The position numbers and the translations under genes are program-made. The notes beneath the pieces are model-generated. The model did no database searches. It was not told where the DNA came from and saw nothing but the letters and a program-made list of their open reading frames with translations. Positions 29,138-38,065 of a DNA stretch of 64,000 bases are shown here, piece after piece. This DNA comes from an uncultured Spartobacteria bacterium (GTDB taxonomy: Bacteria; Verrucomicrobiota; Verrucomicrobiia; Chthoniobacterales; Chthoniobacteraceae): NCBI GenBank assembly GCA_903882875.1, contig CAIRYQ010000123.1, positions 21,963 through 85,962 on the forward strand. The letters are read 5' to 3'. Numbering within the stretch: the stretch's first letter is position 1; each line of letters starts with the position of its first letter.

Positions 29138-29167
29138 GCGGTTTAAGAAAAAACCGCTGGCGTTTTT
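29138..29167 (+). terminator. Terminator between transaldolase and mqnD
   Basis: Stem GCGGTTT (29138-29144) with AAACCGC (29151-29157), followed by TGGCG and TTTTT (29163-29167). The A-run before the second arm makes it usable on both strands, serving two convergent genes. Confidence 0.75.
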
Positions 29168-29205
29168 CCGACAGGTTGCAACGGCGCACACAGTGCGAGC
29201 TGGCA

Positions 29206-30078
29206 TCACTCCACGAACTCCAGCGGGCCGAGTTCCGGGACGAAGCCGAGCTGCTGGCCGCGGCCGAGGAATTCGCGGATCGCGGCGCGGCCGGTGCCGC
29301 CGTAGTCGAGCGTGTAGTCGTTCACGTACATGCCGATGAATTTGTCCGCGAGCGTCGTGTCCATGTCGCGTGCGAGCGGCATGGCGTGCGCGACTCCGGC
29401 GGCGCGGTGTTCGAGGCCGTAGCGGATGCTCTCGAAAAGGATGCGGTTGATCTCCGAGCGGTCGGCGGGCGCGAGGTCTTTGCGGATGACGTTGCCGCCT
29501 AACGGGAGCGGATAGCCGGTTTCTGTTTTCCACCACGCGCCGAGGTCGAGCACGAGGTCGAAGCCGTCGCGCGCATACGTGAGCTGGCCCTCGTGGATGA
29601 TGAGGCCGACGTCCGCATTTCCCCCGGAGATGAAATCGAAAATCTGATCGAACGGCACGACGGTGTGGATCGGTTCGCCGAGGAGGAAAAGTTTCAGTGC
29701 GAGGAATGCGCTCGTCATTTTCCCCGGCACGGCGATGCGCTGGTGGCCGAGCCAGTCGCGGATCGCGCCGAAGTCGCTGAGGTCCGGCAGCGCCTTGCCG
29801 CGGCGGACGATGAGCATCGGGCCGTAGCCGTCGCCCATGCTCGCGCCGCAGGGGAGCAGCGCGTATTTGTCCGCGACGTGCGCGTAGGCGTGGATGCTGA
29901 TGGCCGAGATGTGCAGCTCGCCGCGCGTGGCACGCTCGTTGAGCGTCTGGATGTCCTGCAGGATGTGCTCGAAGCGCCAGCGGCCCGTGGGGATTTTTCC
30001 CTCGGCAAGCGCGAAGAACATGAAGGCGTCGTCCGGATCGGGCGAGTGGCCGAGGGTGAGACTGAAGGAGTCGGACAT
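29206..30078 (-). CDS. mqnD: 1,4-dihydroxy-6-naphthoate synthase
   Basis: 290 residues. The N-terminal LGHSPDPDDAFMFFALAEGK is the MqnD hallmark, followed by LHISAISIHAYAHVADKYALL, CGASMGDGYGPMLIVRR and VDVGLIIHEGQLTY-like blocks of the periplasmic-binding-protein fold. The enzyme converts cyclic dehypoxanthine futalosine to 1,4-dihydroxy-6-naphthoate in the futalosine pathway, so this organism probably makes menaquinone by that route. No other mqn gene is in the window. The neighbours are unrelated. Confidence 0.93.
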   Translation of the reverse strand: MSDSFSLTLGHSPDPDDAFMFFALAEGKIPTGRWRFEHILQDIQTLNERATRGELHISAISIHAYAHVADKYALLPCGASMGDGYGPMLIVRRGKALPDLSDFGAIRDWLGHQRIAVPGKMTSAFLALKLFLLGEPIHTVVPFDQIFDFISGGNADVGLIIHEGQLTYARDGFDLVLDLGAWWKTETGYPLPLGGNVIRKDLAPADRSEINRILFESIRYGLEHRAAGVAHAMPLARDMDTTLADKFIGMYVNDYTLDYGGTGRAAIREFLGRGQQLGFVPELGPLEFVE

Positions 30079-30139
30079 GGTTGGATTTACGAAAGTGAAC
30101 AGCTCGCGGCTGCACCGAGGCGTGCGCCGGCAAGGCGGA

Positions 30140-31036
30140 TTATTTTGCCATGAGCCCGCGCGTTTTCAGCCAGAGTTCGAGACGACCGGGGAAATCGCCT
30201 GGCGCCTGCGTGTCGTTTGCGCGCATTCCGAAGCCGTGTCCGCCCGTCGAGTAGATGTGCAACTCGGCGGAGACCTTCGCCTTTCGCAGCGCGAGGAAGG
30301 CGAGCGTGCTGCCCTCGGCGAGCGAGCCGGGATCGTCGTTCGCCTGCGCGAGGAATGTCGGCGGCGTCTTGGCGGTGATGTGGATTTCGGGTTTCAGCTC
30401 GGTGAGCGAATTGTCCGCGAGGATGTGCCACGCGTAGCAGAGCATGAGGAAATCGGGACGGCAGCTCACCTTGTCCGTCGCGTCGGTGGCGGGGTAGAGG
30501 CGTGTCTCGTCGTTCGTCGCGGCGATGAGCGAGACCTGCCCGCCGGCGCTGAATCCGAACAGCCCGATGCGGTCCGGCTGCACGCCGAGGTCCGCGGCCT
30601 TCTCACGCACGAGGCTGATGGCACGCTGCGTGTCCCACGCGGGGAACTCCCACGGCTTCGCGAGCTTGTTCGTCGGGCAGCGGTGCTGGAGCACGGCGGC
30701 GGTGAACCCCCGCTCGCGGAACCACAACGCGAGGTCGGAGCCTTCGTGTTCGGAGGCGAGAATGCCGAATCCGCCGCCAGGGACGATCACGACGGCAGTG
30801 CCGTTTTTTTTCTCCGCCGTGGGAAAATAATACTCCAACCGCGGCTCGGCGATGTTCGTGAGGCGCGAGATGGGCAGCTTGTCCGTCGGCTTCGATGGCG
30901 TGAGCGTCTCGGGGCCGGGCACGGTGAATTCGCCCGGCGGCTTGCCTTCCCACAGTTTCAGCACGCGGTCGGGCTTCGGGATTTCAGCGCGGACAAATGC
31001 AGTGAGCAGCGCGAGGAGGGCGAATGCGGTTTTCAT
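30140..31036 (-). CDS. Secreted alpha/beta hydrolase (esterase/lipase-like)
   Basis: 298 residues from ATG at 31036 with a signal peptide ending AFVRAEI. Typical features: an oxyanion strand VVIVPGGGFGILA, nucleophile GFSAGG, an acid in ANDDPGSLAEG and a catalytic histidine in STGGHGFGMR. The order matches BD-FAE/xylan-esterase-like enzymes common in polysaccharide degraders. The substrate is probably an acyl-decorated glycan; this is inference. Monocistronic, 61 bp from mqnD on the same strand. Confidence 0.87.
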   Translation of the reverse strand: MKTAFALLALLTAFVRAEIPKPDRVLKLWEGKPPGEFTVPGPETLTPSKPTDKLPISRLTNIAEPRLEYYFPTAEKKNGTAVVIVPGGGFGILASEHEGSDLALWFRERGFTAAVLQHRCPTNKLAKPWEFPAWDTQRAISLVREKAADLGVQPDRIGLFGFSAGGQVSLIAATNDETRLYPATDATDKVSCRPDFLMLCYAWHILADNSLTELKPEIHITAKTPPTFLAQANDDPGSLAEGSTLAFLALRKAKVSAELHIYSTGGHGFGMRANDTQAPGDFPGRLELWLKTRGLMAK

Positions 31037-31283
31037 GCGGCGGTAATTAGATGGAGCGCACAATCGCACGGAGGCGGCAAACATTTCCGTCGAGCGCAGC
31101 GCAACGAACCAACGGGAGCGCATCACACCGGGGGATGAAGCTTCACTGAATGTTGGAAGCGGACGTTTGAACTTCGGCGTTCAGAGCCTGTGCGGCGCCG
31201 CAATGTCACGACCCGAGCCGCATCCGCACGACGCCTGCGCAGAACATAATTTTCAACATCCGAAATTGCTCACGGCTGCGGCC

Positions 31284-32105
31284 TCAGTGCAGCCGCACGA
31301 AATCGCGCAGGAACTGGAACCAGATGAACAACAGCCCGCGCCATGTGTAGCGGATCGCGCCGTCCTTGCCGCGCGCGAGGATTCCGGCGGTGACGTTGTG
31401 CGCGATCTGCGCGGCCTGCTCGTCGTGGAGCTGAGTGCCGAGTTTTTCCGGATCGGTCTCGGCGAGTCCGGCGGTGAGGACGTTGTTGCGCGCGAGGAAA
31501 TCGCGGTGGCTGTCGAGGAGTTGCCCGAATGACTTGCCGCCGTCCTCGCCATTCGTGCGCCACTCGGGCGCGAGCTTGAGGTTGAGCGCGAATGGATAAT
31601 TCCAAGTCGTCCAGATCGTGCCGTCGGCCCCGCGAGAAATAATCCGCAGGTAGTAAAATGCGAAATTTTCCTGCTCTACGAGGCAGATGACGGCCTGCAC
31701 GCGCTCGTCCGATTTATGAAAGACGCGGAAGAACTGCCGCGCCTCGTCCCACTCGCGGCCGAGATCCGCGGCGTGCTCAAAGCCCTCGCCTTCGATTTCG
31801 CCGGTGAGGTCGTCGAGCGCGGGGAACATTTCGCGGTGCGGCGGCGTCTTGTGGCGCAGCTCGGTGTTCACGGGCATGGCGATTTTCCGCACGCGCGTGA
31901 TCAGCTCGTACCACGGCCACACGAGCCAGAAACTCATAAAAATCAGCCCCATCGGCCACCAGCCCGTGAGCAGCCAGCCCGCGAGGAACGATGTGCTGAG
32001 GTAGCCGAGCACGCCGATTTTGTTCAGCACGAGATTGCCCGTCGTGCGCAGCGCCACGCTGAGCGCGAACACGCCGAGAATCAGGAAAAGATCGGCCATG
32101 CTCAT
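31284..32105 (-). CDS. Membrane protein of unknown function
   Basis: 273 residues (a second ATG two codons in is equally possible). Two or three hydrophobic segments fill the first 75 residues (LILGVFALSVAL, FLAGWLLTGWWPMGLIFMSFWLVWPW). A soluble middle of about 150 residues with aromatic blocks (RQFFRVFHKSDER, FAFYYLRIISRGADGTIWTTWNY) follows, and a C-terminal amphipathic or membrane segment (YTWRGLLFIWFQFLRDF). No domain recognised. It lies 14 bp downstream of a glutaredoxin gene, so the two are probably in one transcript. Confidence 0.75.
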   Translation of the reverse strand: MSMADLFLILGVFALSVALRTTGNLVLNKIGVLGYLSTSFLAGWLLTGWWPMGLIFMSFWLVWPWYELITRVRKIAMPVNTELRHKTPPHREMFPALDDLTGEIEGEGFEHAADLGREWDEARQFFRVFHKSDERVQAVICLVEQENFAFYYLRIISRGADGTIWTTWNYPFALNLKLAPEWRTNGEDGGKSFGQLLDSHRDFLARNNVLTAGLAETDPEKLGTQLHDEQAAQIAHNVTAGILARGKDGAIRYTWRGLLFIWFQFLRDFVRLH

Positions 32106-32118
32106 GGGGTCGCTCCGA

Positions 32119-32361
32119 TCATGGCTTGAGCCCGTGCCGCGCGACGAATGCCTCGAGTTCCTCTGGGCCGAAATCTGGCAGCACGACGCCTTCGCGCGTG
32201 ACGAGCGTGGGCGTCTTGCCCTGGCCGGAAAGCCGGATCATCTCGTCGTAGTCCGCGCGATCGGCCTCCACGTCAATCAGCTCGTAGCCGAAGCCGCGCG
32301 TGTCCAGCCACTCGCGCGCGGCAATGCACCACGGGCACCAGGTTTTCACGTAGAGCTTCAT
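32119..32361 (-). CDS. Glutaredoxin-family protein
   Basis: 80 residues with a thioredoxin-fold start KLYVKTWCPWCIAAREWL carrying a CPWC active site, a cis-proline region GKTPTLV, and FGPEELEAFV at the C-terminus. The size fits glutaredoxin or NrdH-type redoxins. CPWC is not the classic CPYC of glutaredoxins, so the reductant is open. Its ATG overlaps the stop of the preceding small secreted protein by 4 bp. Confidence 0.9.
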   Translation of the reverse strand: MKLYVKTWCPWCIAAREWLDTRGFGYELIDVEADRADYDEMIRLSGQGKTPTLVTREGVVLPDFGPEELEAFVARHGLKP

Positions 32362-32717
32362 TTTTTCTGCGATGCCTCGGCCCTCGCCTTCCAGCGCGCG
32401 GAGAATCCCTCAATGTAAACTTGCAGCGTCCCGCGGTACCGTTCGAGCGCCGCGGCCGCCTCCTTGTCGCTCACGATCGCCGCGTGTTCGCTGGAAACGA
32501 CGAAGTTCGTGCTCGCGAGGCGCAGGATGAGCTTCGTGTGCGATTCCTTGTAGGCCACGACCGGGAAGCAGTCGCCCTTTTCCATCGCCCATTTCGAGCC
32601 GTCGGTGAGTTCCACGGCGAGATCCTCGAGCAGGCGCGCATAGAGCGTCACGCGTTCGCCCGCACCCGCGTGCGCGGTGCAGAGGGCGAGGAGGAGGGCG
32701 GTGATCAGCGCTTTCAT
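32358..32717 (-). CDS. Small secreted protein of unknown function
   Basis: 119 residues from ATG at 32717 with a signal peptide (MKALITALLLALCTAHAGAG). The mature part begins VTLYARLLEDLAVELTDGS and has one cysteine (KGDCFPVVAYK). The C-terminus is helical and charged. No family recognised. It is the first gene of a short operon with glutaredoxin (4-bp overlap) and the membrane protein, and is divergent from upp. Confidence 0.75.
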   Translation of the reverse strand: MKALITALLLALCTAHAGAGERVTLYARLLEDLAVELTDGSKWAMEKGDCFPVVAYKESHTKLILRLASTNFVVSSEHAAIVSDKEAAAALERYRGTLQVYIEGFSARWKARAEASQKK

Positions 32718-32803
32718 TCCGCGGAGTCTGCCGCGCGGCCGGTGGAAAATCAACGCCTCACCTGCGGCTGGCAAAGCGATGCAAGTCCTGAGATGAATCG
32801 CCC

Positions 32804-33454
32804 ATGCCTGCGCCGAGCCTTCCGAGAAATGTCACCGTCATCGCCCATGCGCTCGCCCGAGTGAAGCTCACGCGCCTGCGCGACGAGCGCACGCCGCCCC
32901 GCGAGTTCCGCCGCAACGCACAGGAACTCGCCGTGCTCCTCGCATTCGCCGCCACGCAGGATCTCGCGACCTCGCCGGAAAAAGTCCGCACGCCGCTTGC
33001 GGAGACTACCGGCGCGAAGCTCGCGCGGCCGATCGTCGTCGTGCCGATCCTCCGCGCGGGGCTCGGGATTTGCGATGCGATCCTGCCCTTTCTCGGCGAC
33101 GCCGCCGTGGGCCATATCGGGATGCGCCGCGACGAGTCCACGCATCTGCCGACATCGTATTATTTCAACGCGCCCACGCAACTTGCCGAAGCCGACGTGC
33201 TGGTCGTGGACCCGATGCTCGCCACCGGGCACAGCGGCGCGGACGCCATCACAAAACTCAAGCAGGCCGGCGCGCGGAGCATCCGTTTCATCTGCTTTCT
33301 TGCCGCGCCCGAGGGCATCGCGCACCTCTGCACGCAGCACCCCGATGTCGCCATATTCACGAGCGCCGTGGATGAGCGGCTGGACGAGCGCGCCTACATC
33401 TTCCCCGGCCTCGGCGACGCCGGCGACCGCTACTTCGGCACGCTGCCCGTTTGA
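32804..33454 (+). CDS. upp: Uracil phosphoribosyltransferase
   Basis: 216 residues. Family blocks: LARVKLTRLRDERTPPREF, IVVVPILRAGLGI, HIGMRRDEST, the PRPP loop VLVVDPMLATGHSG and the uracil-binding C-terminus YIFPGLGDAGDRYFGT. The enzyme converts uracil and PRPP to UMP in pyrimidine salvage. Its 3' end overlaps the 3' end of a convergent amidase gene by about 25 bp, so no terminator fits between them. Confidence 0.96.
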   Translation: MPAPSLPRNVTVIAHALARVKLTRLRDERTPPREFRRNAQELAVLLAFAATQDLATSPEKVRTPLAETTGAKLARPIVVVPILRAGLGICDAILPFLGDAAVGHIGMRRDESTHLPTSYYFNAPTQLAEADVLVVDPMLATGHSGADAITKLKQAGARSIRFICFLAAPEGIAHLCTQHPDVAIFTSAVDERLDERAYIFPGLGDAGDRYFGTLPV

Positions 33455-34767
33455 GCGTGGCGGGATTTCGCGCAGTGGCTGCGCAACCCCGCGACGATCG
33501 CATCCGCGTATTCGCGGAAAATGCTGCGCCGCATTTTTCCCGCGACCTCTCGCTCGCCCTCGTAGTCGCCAGCCTGGATGCGCGCGTAGGTCAGCTCGCT
33601 GTTCATGCAGTACGGCTCGAGGTACACCACCGGGCACTCGAAGATTCGGTTCGCGAGAAGATTCCGCGCCCACACATATTTGTCCGCACCCGCGCGCACC
33701 GCGTTGCCGCCGAAGTAGGTGAAGGGCGGCAGCCCCGTCGCATCCGCGAGCGCCTTTGCGAGCGGCGCGGCGGCGGCGAGTTCCTCCGCATGGCTGCGCG
33801 TGAGCAGGCGCAGCAGCATCTCGAAACGCTGGTCGTCGAACCGCAGCTCGTCGGCGCTGAAGCAGCCGTTCACCATCACATGCAGATCCTCCTTTTCCGC
33901 AAAATCGGGATGCTCCGGATCGCGCCAGTCGGTTCCGTTGAAATGGATGCACACGGCGAGATCGGGCCGGATTTTTTCCCGCACCCTGCGCGCGCGCTCA
34001 TGGATTTCCGCGACGCGGTAAAAGAGGCGTTCGGCATGCCACTGCACCGTTTCGCGCTTCTGCGGATCGTGCGGGCCGTCGTAGTTTTCGCGCGCCGCCG
34101 CGATGCCGAGGAGCTGCATTTCCTTCCGCGCCGCCGGGCGCAGCGCATCCACCGTGAAGGGCGACGCCGGCGCGTTCGCGTCGCGCACGAACGACACCTC
34201 CGCGCCGAGCGCGCGCAGCTTCGGCGCGGCGAGCTGTGCCACGAGCAAAGTCATGTCGCCCTCGCGCACCGACCTGTCCTGCCCGCGCTGAAATGAGCGC
34301 CCTTCCATCAGCGCCCAGTCGCCGCCGATGTGCCCCGGATCGAGCGCGATCTTCACGCCGTCGAGCGGGCGCTCCGCCTTCGTTCGCGGCAGCGCCGACA
34401 CCGCGCGCCAGTCCCGCGGCACAGCCTTCGCCGACTTCGCGTCCTTCGCAAATCGCAGCACGAACGGCTCCGGCGGCGTGAGCGTCTTCAGAACCATCGC
34501 CTCATTTTCACGCACCTCGATCACGCCAGCCGCCGCGCCACCCGGCGCATACGCCTTGTCGAGCAGTCGCTGGAATTCCGCCCGCGTGATCGTGTCGTGG
34601 AAAGCCTCAAGCCTCGCCCAGTCCGGTGCCGAAACCAGCGGGCTGAGCCGCTGCGCAAATGCCGCGCGGCACACGAACACGAGCAAAACGGCGAAGACAA
34701 AACGGAACAGGCGTGGTGGCACGCCGCACAGCATACGGATGCCCTGCGGGAAAATCGAGCGCCGCAT
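33430..34767 (-). CDS. N-acetylmuramoyl-L-alanine amidase (Amidase_3 type)
   Basis: 445 residues (an ATG eleven codons later at 34734 would give a cleaner signal peptide, LFRFVFAVLLVFVCRAAFAQ). The catalytic domain has the zinc motif KIALDPGHIGGDWALMEGR, a glutamate in SVREGDMTLLVAQL, and the second histidine in LAVCIHFNGT. These are hallmarks of AmiA/B/C-type amidases, although the region between zinc ligands is long. It cleaves the bond between MurNAc and the stem peptide in the periplasm. No AMIN or SPOR domain is visible. It converges with upp. Confidence 0.83.
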   Translation of the reverse strand: MRRSIFPQGIRMLCGVPPRLFRFVFAVLLVFVCRAAFAQRLSPLVSAPDWARLEAFHDTITRAEFQRLLDKAYAPGGAAAGVIEVRENEAMVLKTLTPPEPFVLRFAKDAKSAKAVPRDWRAVSALPRTKAERPLDGVKIALDPGHIGGDWALMEGRSFQRGQDRSVREGDMTLLVAQLAAPKLRALGAEVSFVRDANAPASPFTVDALRPAARKEMQLLGIAAARENYDGPHDPQKRETVQWHAERLFYRVAEIHERARRVREKIRPDLAVCIHFNGTDWRDPEHPDFAEKEDLHVMVNGCFSADELRFDDQRFEMLLRLLTRSHAEELAAAAPLAKALADATGLPPFTYFGGNAVRAGADKYVWARNLLANRIFECPVVYLEPYCMNSELTYARIQAGDYEGEREVAGKMRRSIFREYADAIVAGLRSHCAKSRHAQTGSVPK

Positions 34768-34819
34768 GGATGCCGTGCGGTTTCCGCGGTCGGCTTTGCA
34801 GGATCGCGTCCACGCCCGA

Positions 34820-35788
34820 TTATTTTCCCGCGATGATCAGATCGAAGCGCGCATTGAATTCCTCGAGCGGGAGGCCCCCGTCCTCGATGGACGCCCAGCC
34901 GTCGTAGCCCACTTCGTCAAGCGCGCGGCGGACTGCGGGCCAGTCAATGCTGCCGTCGCGCGGATGCACGAATTTCCCGCCGTGGCCGTCCGGGTTCAGC
35001 TTGAAATCTTTCACATGCAGTTTCGCGATGAGCGGGCCGAGCGCCTTGATCCAATCCTGGACCGGCGTCACGTATTTCACGTGGTTGCCGATGTCGAAAT
35101 ACGACTTCACCCACGGGTGCGCGAACGACGCGATGAAGTACCGGTAGAGTTCCGGCTTCACCCACAGATTGTTCCAGACGTTCTCGAGCGCGATGATGAC
35201 CTTCAGTTCCTCAGCAAGCGGGATCAGTGCTTCGACGGCCTTCTTCGACGTGTCCGTCGCCCTGTTCTGCGCAGCGATGTAAGCCTCGAACTTCGAGTTG
35301 TCGCCCTTCACCACACGCGAGACGTGTCCGTTTTTCTCGTCGAATTCGATGTCGAATTCCCACGGCTCCGGCATCGGGATGCCGCCGACCTTGCACGGCA
35401 CGACGAGAACTGCGTCGGCACCGTAGCCTTTCGCGGCGCGCAACGCGAGGCGCACCTGCTCCTGCGAATTTTCCACCGCCTTTGCGTCATCGCTGTTGAA
35501 GCTCATCCACCCGCGCAGGACGGAATGCACGCGCATCCCCATCTGCTCCGCGAGCGCGCGGCCCTGCGCGGCCTCCTCCTCGGGGCAAATGTGCGTCGTC
35601 TCCACGCCCTGAAAACCCGCGGCCTTCAGCGGAGCGAGCGCGTCCTCGGTGACCTTGCCGATGATTTTCGCCTTGCGAATCTTGCTGTGAAATTCCGCGG
35701 CACGCATGGACTGCGGCGTTAGCACCGAGCACGAGGCGGCCGCGGATGCTGCGGCGAGAAATTGACGGCGGGAGAGTGAAGTTTTCAT
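34820..35788 (-). CDS. Tat-exported sugar-phosphate isomerase/epimerase-like TIM barrel
   Basis: 322 residues. The N-terminus SLSRRQFLAAASAAASC is a twin-arginine signal. The body is an AP-endonuclease-2/xylose-isomerase-like barrel: GFQGVETTHICPEEEAA, GADAVLVVPCKVGG, VIALENVWNNLWVKPE, SYFDIGNHVKY, KLHVKDFK and WASIEDGGLPLEEF. Acidic and histidine residues in these blocks form the usual divalent-metal site. Exported members are characteristic of Planctomycetes and Verrucomicrobia; substrates are mostly unknown. Divergent from a PQQ-propeller gene, with which it may share a regulatory region. Confidence 0.87.
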   Translation of the reverse strand: MKTSLSRRQFLAAASAAASCSVLTPQSMRAAEFHSKIRKAKIIGKVTEDALAPLKAAGFQGVETTHICPEEEAAQGRALAEQMGMRVHSVLRGWMSFNSDDAKAVENSQEQVRLALRAAKGYGADAVLVVPCKVGGIPMPEPWEFDIEFDEKNGHVSRVVKGDNSKFEAYIAAQNRATDTSKKAVEALIPLAEELKVIIALENVWNNLWVKPELYRYFIASFAHPWVKSYFDIGNHVKYVTPVQDWIKALGPLIAKLHVKDFKLNPDGHGGKFVHPRDGSIDWPAVRRALDEVGYDGWASIEDGGLPLEEFNARFDLIIAGK

Positions 35789-35924
35789 GGGAGGAATGAG
35801 GATGGTGATTGTCCCGCGCAGTCAACCGCTTGCAATGCGATTCTGCTTCCGAATCCGCCGCCACTCCCGCTCGCTCGCACGATCACAGAGCGAGGTTCGG
35901 TTTGTCTTTTCCCGCGCCGTCGCA

Positions 35925-37214
35925 ATGAATGCGCGCACCATGCTTCCTCGCCTCCGCCCCGCATTGCTCCCCTGCGTCGCCACGATTCTTGTCACCGCGT
36001 TTGCCTCCGCCGACACGAATTCCAACTGGCCCCGCTGGCGCGGCCCGCACGACAACGGCAGCACTGAGAGCGGCGCATATCCGACCAAGTGGGATGCGAC
36101 CACAAACGTCCTCTGGTCCGCACCGCTTCCCGGCAAAGGCTGCTCCACGCCGATCGTCTGGAACGAACGCATCTACCTCACCGCGCCGTCCGACGGGCAG
36201 GACACGCTGCTCGCATTTGACTGGGCCGGCAAGCCGCTCTGGCAGACGCCCGTCGGCCCCGAGCGCGCGGGAAAAAATCGCAACGGCTCCGGAAGCAACC
36301 CTTCACCGACGACCGACGGCACCGCGATCTTCACCCATTTCAAGAGCGGAAATCTCGCCGCCTTCGAGATGGACGGCAAACTGCGCTGGAAGACGAACCT
36401 CCTCGAGCGATTCGGAAAAGACATGCTGTACTGGGACTACGGCACGTCGCCCGTGCTCACGGAAAAGGACGTGATCGCCACGCTCATGCACCACGGCGAA
36501 TCGTACATCGCGGCGTTCGACAAAATCACCGGCGACCTGCGCTGGAAGGTCGCGCGCAATTTCACGACGCCGACCGAGGGCGATCACAGCTACGCTACGC
36601 CGATCGTGATCCGCCACGCGGAAAGAGAGGCGCTGCTCGTGTGGGGCGGACAGCACCTCACCGCGCATGACGCAGCGACCGGCGCGACGCTGTGGAGCTG
36701 CGGCGATTTCAATCCCGAATCGAAAAACAACTGGGTCGCAGTCGCCTCGCCCGTGATCGCCGGCGACATCGCAGTCGTCCCGTACGGACGCGGCTCGCGG
36801 CTGCACGGCATCAGACTCGGCGGCACCGGCGACATCACCGCCACGCACCGCGCATGGGTGCGCGACGACACCGGCAGCTTCGTCCCCACGCCACTCGAAT
36901 ACAAAGGCCGCATCTACCTCGTGCGCGACCGTGGCCAAGTCGTGTGCATCAATCCCGCCGACGGCTCGACAGTGTGGACCGGCGACTTTCCTAAAGGCAG
37001 CGCGAGCTACTATTCCTCGCCCGCCGCAGCCGATGGGAAAATCTACGCCGCACGCGAGGACGGCACCATCTTTGTGGCGAAGATAGACGGCGCATTCGAA
37101 GTGCTCTCGGAAAACAAAATGGGCGAGCCCGTCATCGCCTCGCCCGTCCCCGTTGGCGGCCGCCTGCTCATCCGCGGCGAGAAGCACCTCTTCTGCATCG
37201 CCGCCGGAAAGTAA
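35925..37214 (+). CDS. Exported PQQ-like beta-propeller protein
   Basis: 429 residues from ATG at 35925 (another ATG at 35940). Signal peptide up to TAFASADT, then NWPRWRGPHDNGST, the opening typical of this PVC-abundant family. Repeated propeller strands have the A-x-D...G-x-x-x-W pattern (LLAFDWAGKPLWQTPVG, IAAFDKITGDLRWKV, VVCINPADGSTVWTG). It may be a substrate- or PQQ-binding dehydrogenase or a scaffold like BamB; no disulfide pair or heme motif indicates a quinoprotein alcohol dehydrogenase. A paralogous protein is encoded at 55427-56737. Confidence 0.87.
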   Translation: MNARTMLPRLRPALLPCVATILVTAFASADTNSNWPRWRGPHDNGSTESGAYPTKWDATTNVLWSAPLPGKGCSTPIVWNERIYLTAPSDGQDTLLAFDWAGKPLWQTPVGPERAGKNRNGSGSNPSPTTDGTAIFTHFKSGNLAAFEMDGKLRWKTNLLERFGKDMLYWDYGTSPVLTEKDVIATLMHHGESYIAAFDKITGDLRWKVARNFTTPTEGDHSYATPIVIRHAEREALLVWGGQHLTAHDAATGATLWSCGDFNPESKNNWVAVASPVIAGDIAVVPYGRGSRLHGIRLGGTGDITATHRAWVRDDTGSFVPTPLEYKGRIYLVRDRGQVVCINPADGSTVWTGDFPKGSASYYSSPAAADGKIYAAREDGTIFVAKIDGAFEVLSENKMGEPVIASPVPVGGRLLIRGEKHLFCIAAGK

Positions 37215-37273
37215 CGCAGGCACTCCAGTCCGCAGCGCATTCCAAATTCGGCGCACATCCCATCCCCAAGTTT

Positions 37274-37315
37274 TCAAACCCTGAACCCTTAACTCGGAAC
37301 ACAAAATCCGAACCT
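37274..37315 (+). repeat. Degenerate 7-bp tandem repeat before the DUF1080 gene
   Basis: Six heptamers: TCAAACC, CTGAACC, CTTAACT, CGGAACA, CAAAATC, CGAACCT. Positions 4-5 are always AA. The last unit ends 3 bp before the ATG, so it covers the usual ribosome-binding position; no Shine-Dalgarno sequence is seen in it. Confidence 0.75.
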
Positions 37316-37318
37316 CCC

Positions 37319-38059
37319 ATGAAATTCACGCTCCCCGCCATCCTCGCCACACTGCTGCTCGGCTCACTCCATGCCGCCGATTCCACACCGCCATCCGGTT
37401 TCCAAGCGATCTTCAACGGCAAGGATCTCACCGGCTGGTACGGCTGGAATCCGCATTCCTCGGTGAAGCTCACAGGCGAGAAGCTCGAAGCGAACCTCAA
37501 ACAGCAGCGCGAGGATTTTTCAAAACACTGGCGCGTGGAAAACGGGGAGCTTGTGAACGCCGGCACCGGCCCGTATGCGACGACCGATGGCGAGTTTGGC
37601 GACATCGAGCTGCGCGTCGAATACAAGACCGTCGCACACGCCGACAGCGGCATCTACCTGCGCGGCTGCCCGCAGGTGCAGATCTGGGACAAGAACCAAA
37701 TCTTTGATCCCAAGAAGCCCGACCGCAAGCCGCACCTCGGCTCCGGCGGACTTTTCAACAACACGCCGAACACGCCGGGCCGCGACCCGCTCGTCCTCGC
37801 GGACAAGCCGTTCAGCGAATGGAACACCTTCCGCATCATCCAAGTCGGTGCGCGCACCTGGGTGTGGCTGAACGACAAACTCGTCGTGGACGGCAACCCG
37901 ATGGAAAACTACTGGGACCGCGCGAAGCCGTTTCCGGCAAAAGGCCCGATCATGCTCCAGACGCACGGCGGCGAAATCCGCTGGCGCAATATTTTCGTCC
38001 ACGAGATCAGCGCGGACGAGGGGAAGAAAATCGTGAGCGAGGCAGACGCGAAAAAATAG
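37319..38059 (+). CDS. DUF1080 (3-keto-disaccharide hydrolase) family protein, exported
   Basis: 246 residues with a short signal peptide (LLGSLHAADS). GFQAIFNGKDLTGWYGWN is the family's N-terminal signature. FGDIELRVEYKTVAHADSGIYLRG is the concanavalin-like core, with PQVQIWDKNQ, LGSGGLFNNTPNTPG and WVWLNDKLVVDGNPMENYW following. DUF1080 proteins are abundant in PVC bacteria, and some hydrolyse 3-keto-glycosides. The full length is present. It converges with the DUF1552 gene 7 bp away. Confidence 0.9.
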   Translation: MKFTLPAILATLLLGSLHAADSTPPSGFQAIFNGKDLTGWYGWNPHSSVKLTGEKLEANLKQQREDFSKHWRVENGELVNAGTGPYATTDGEFGDIELRVEYKTVAHADSGIYLRGCPQVQIWDKNQIFDPKKPDRKPHLGSGGLFNNTPNTPGRDPLVLADKPFSEWNTFRIIQVGARTWVWLNDKLVVDGNPMENYWDRAKPFPAKGPIMLQTHGGEIRWRNIFVHEISADEGKKIVSEADAKK

Positions 38060-38065
38060 CCGCGC

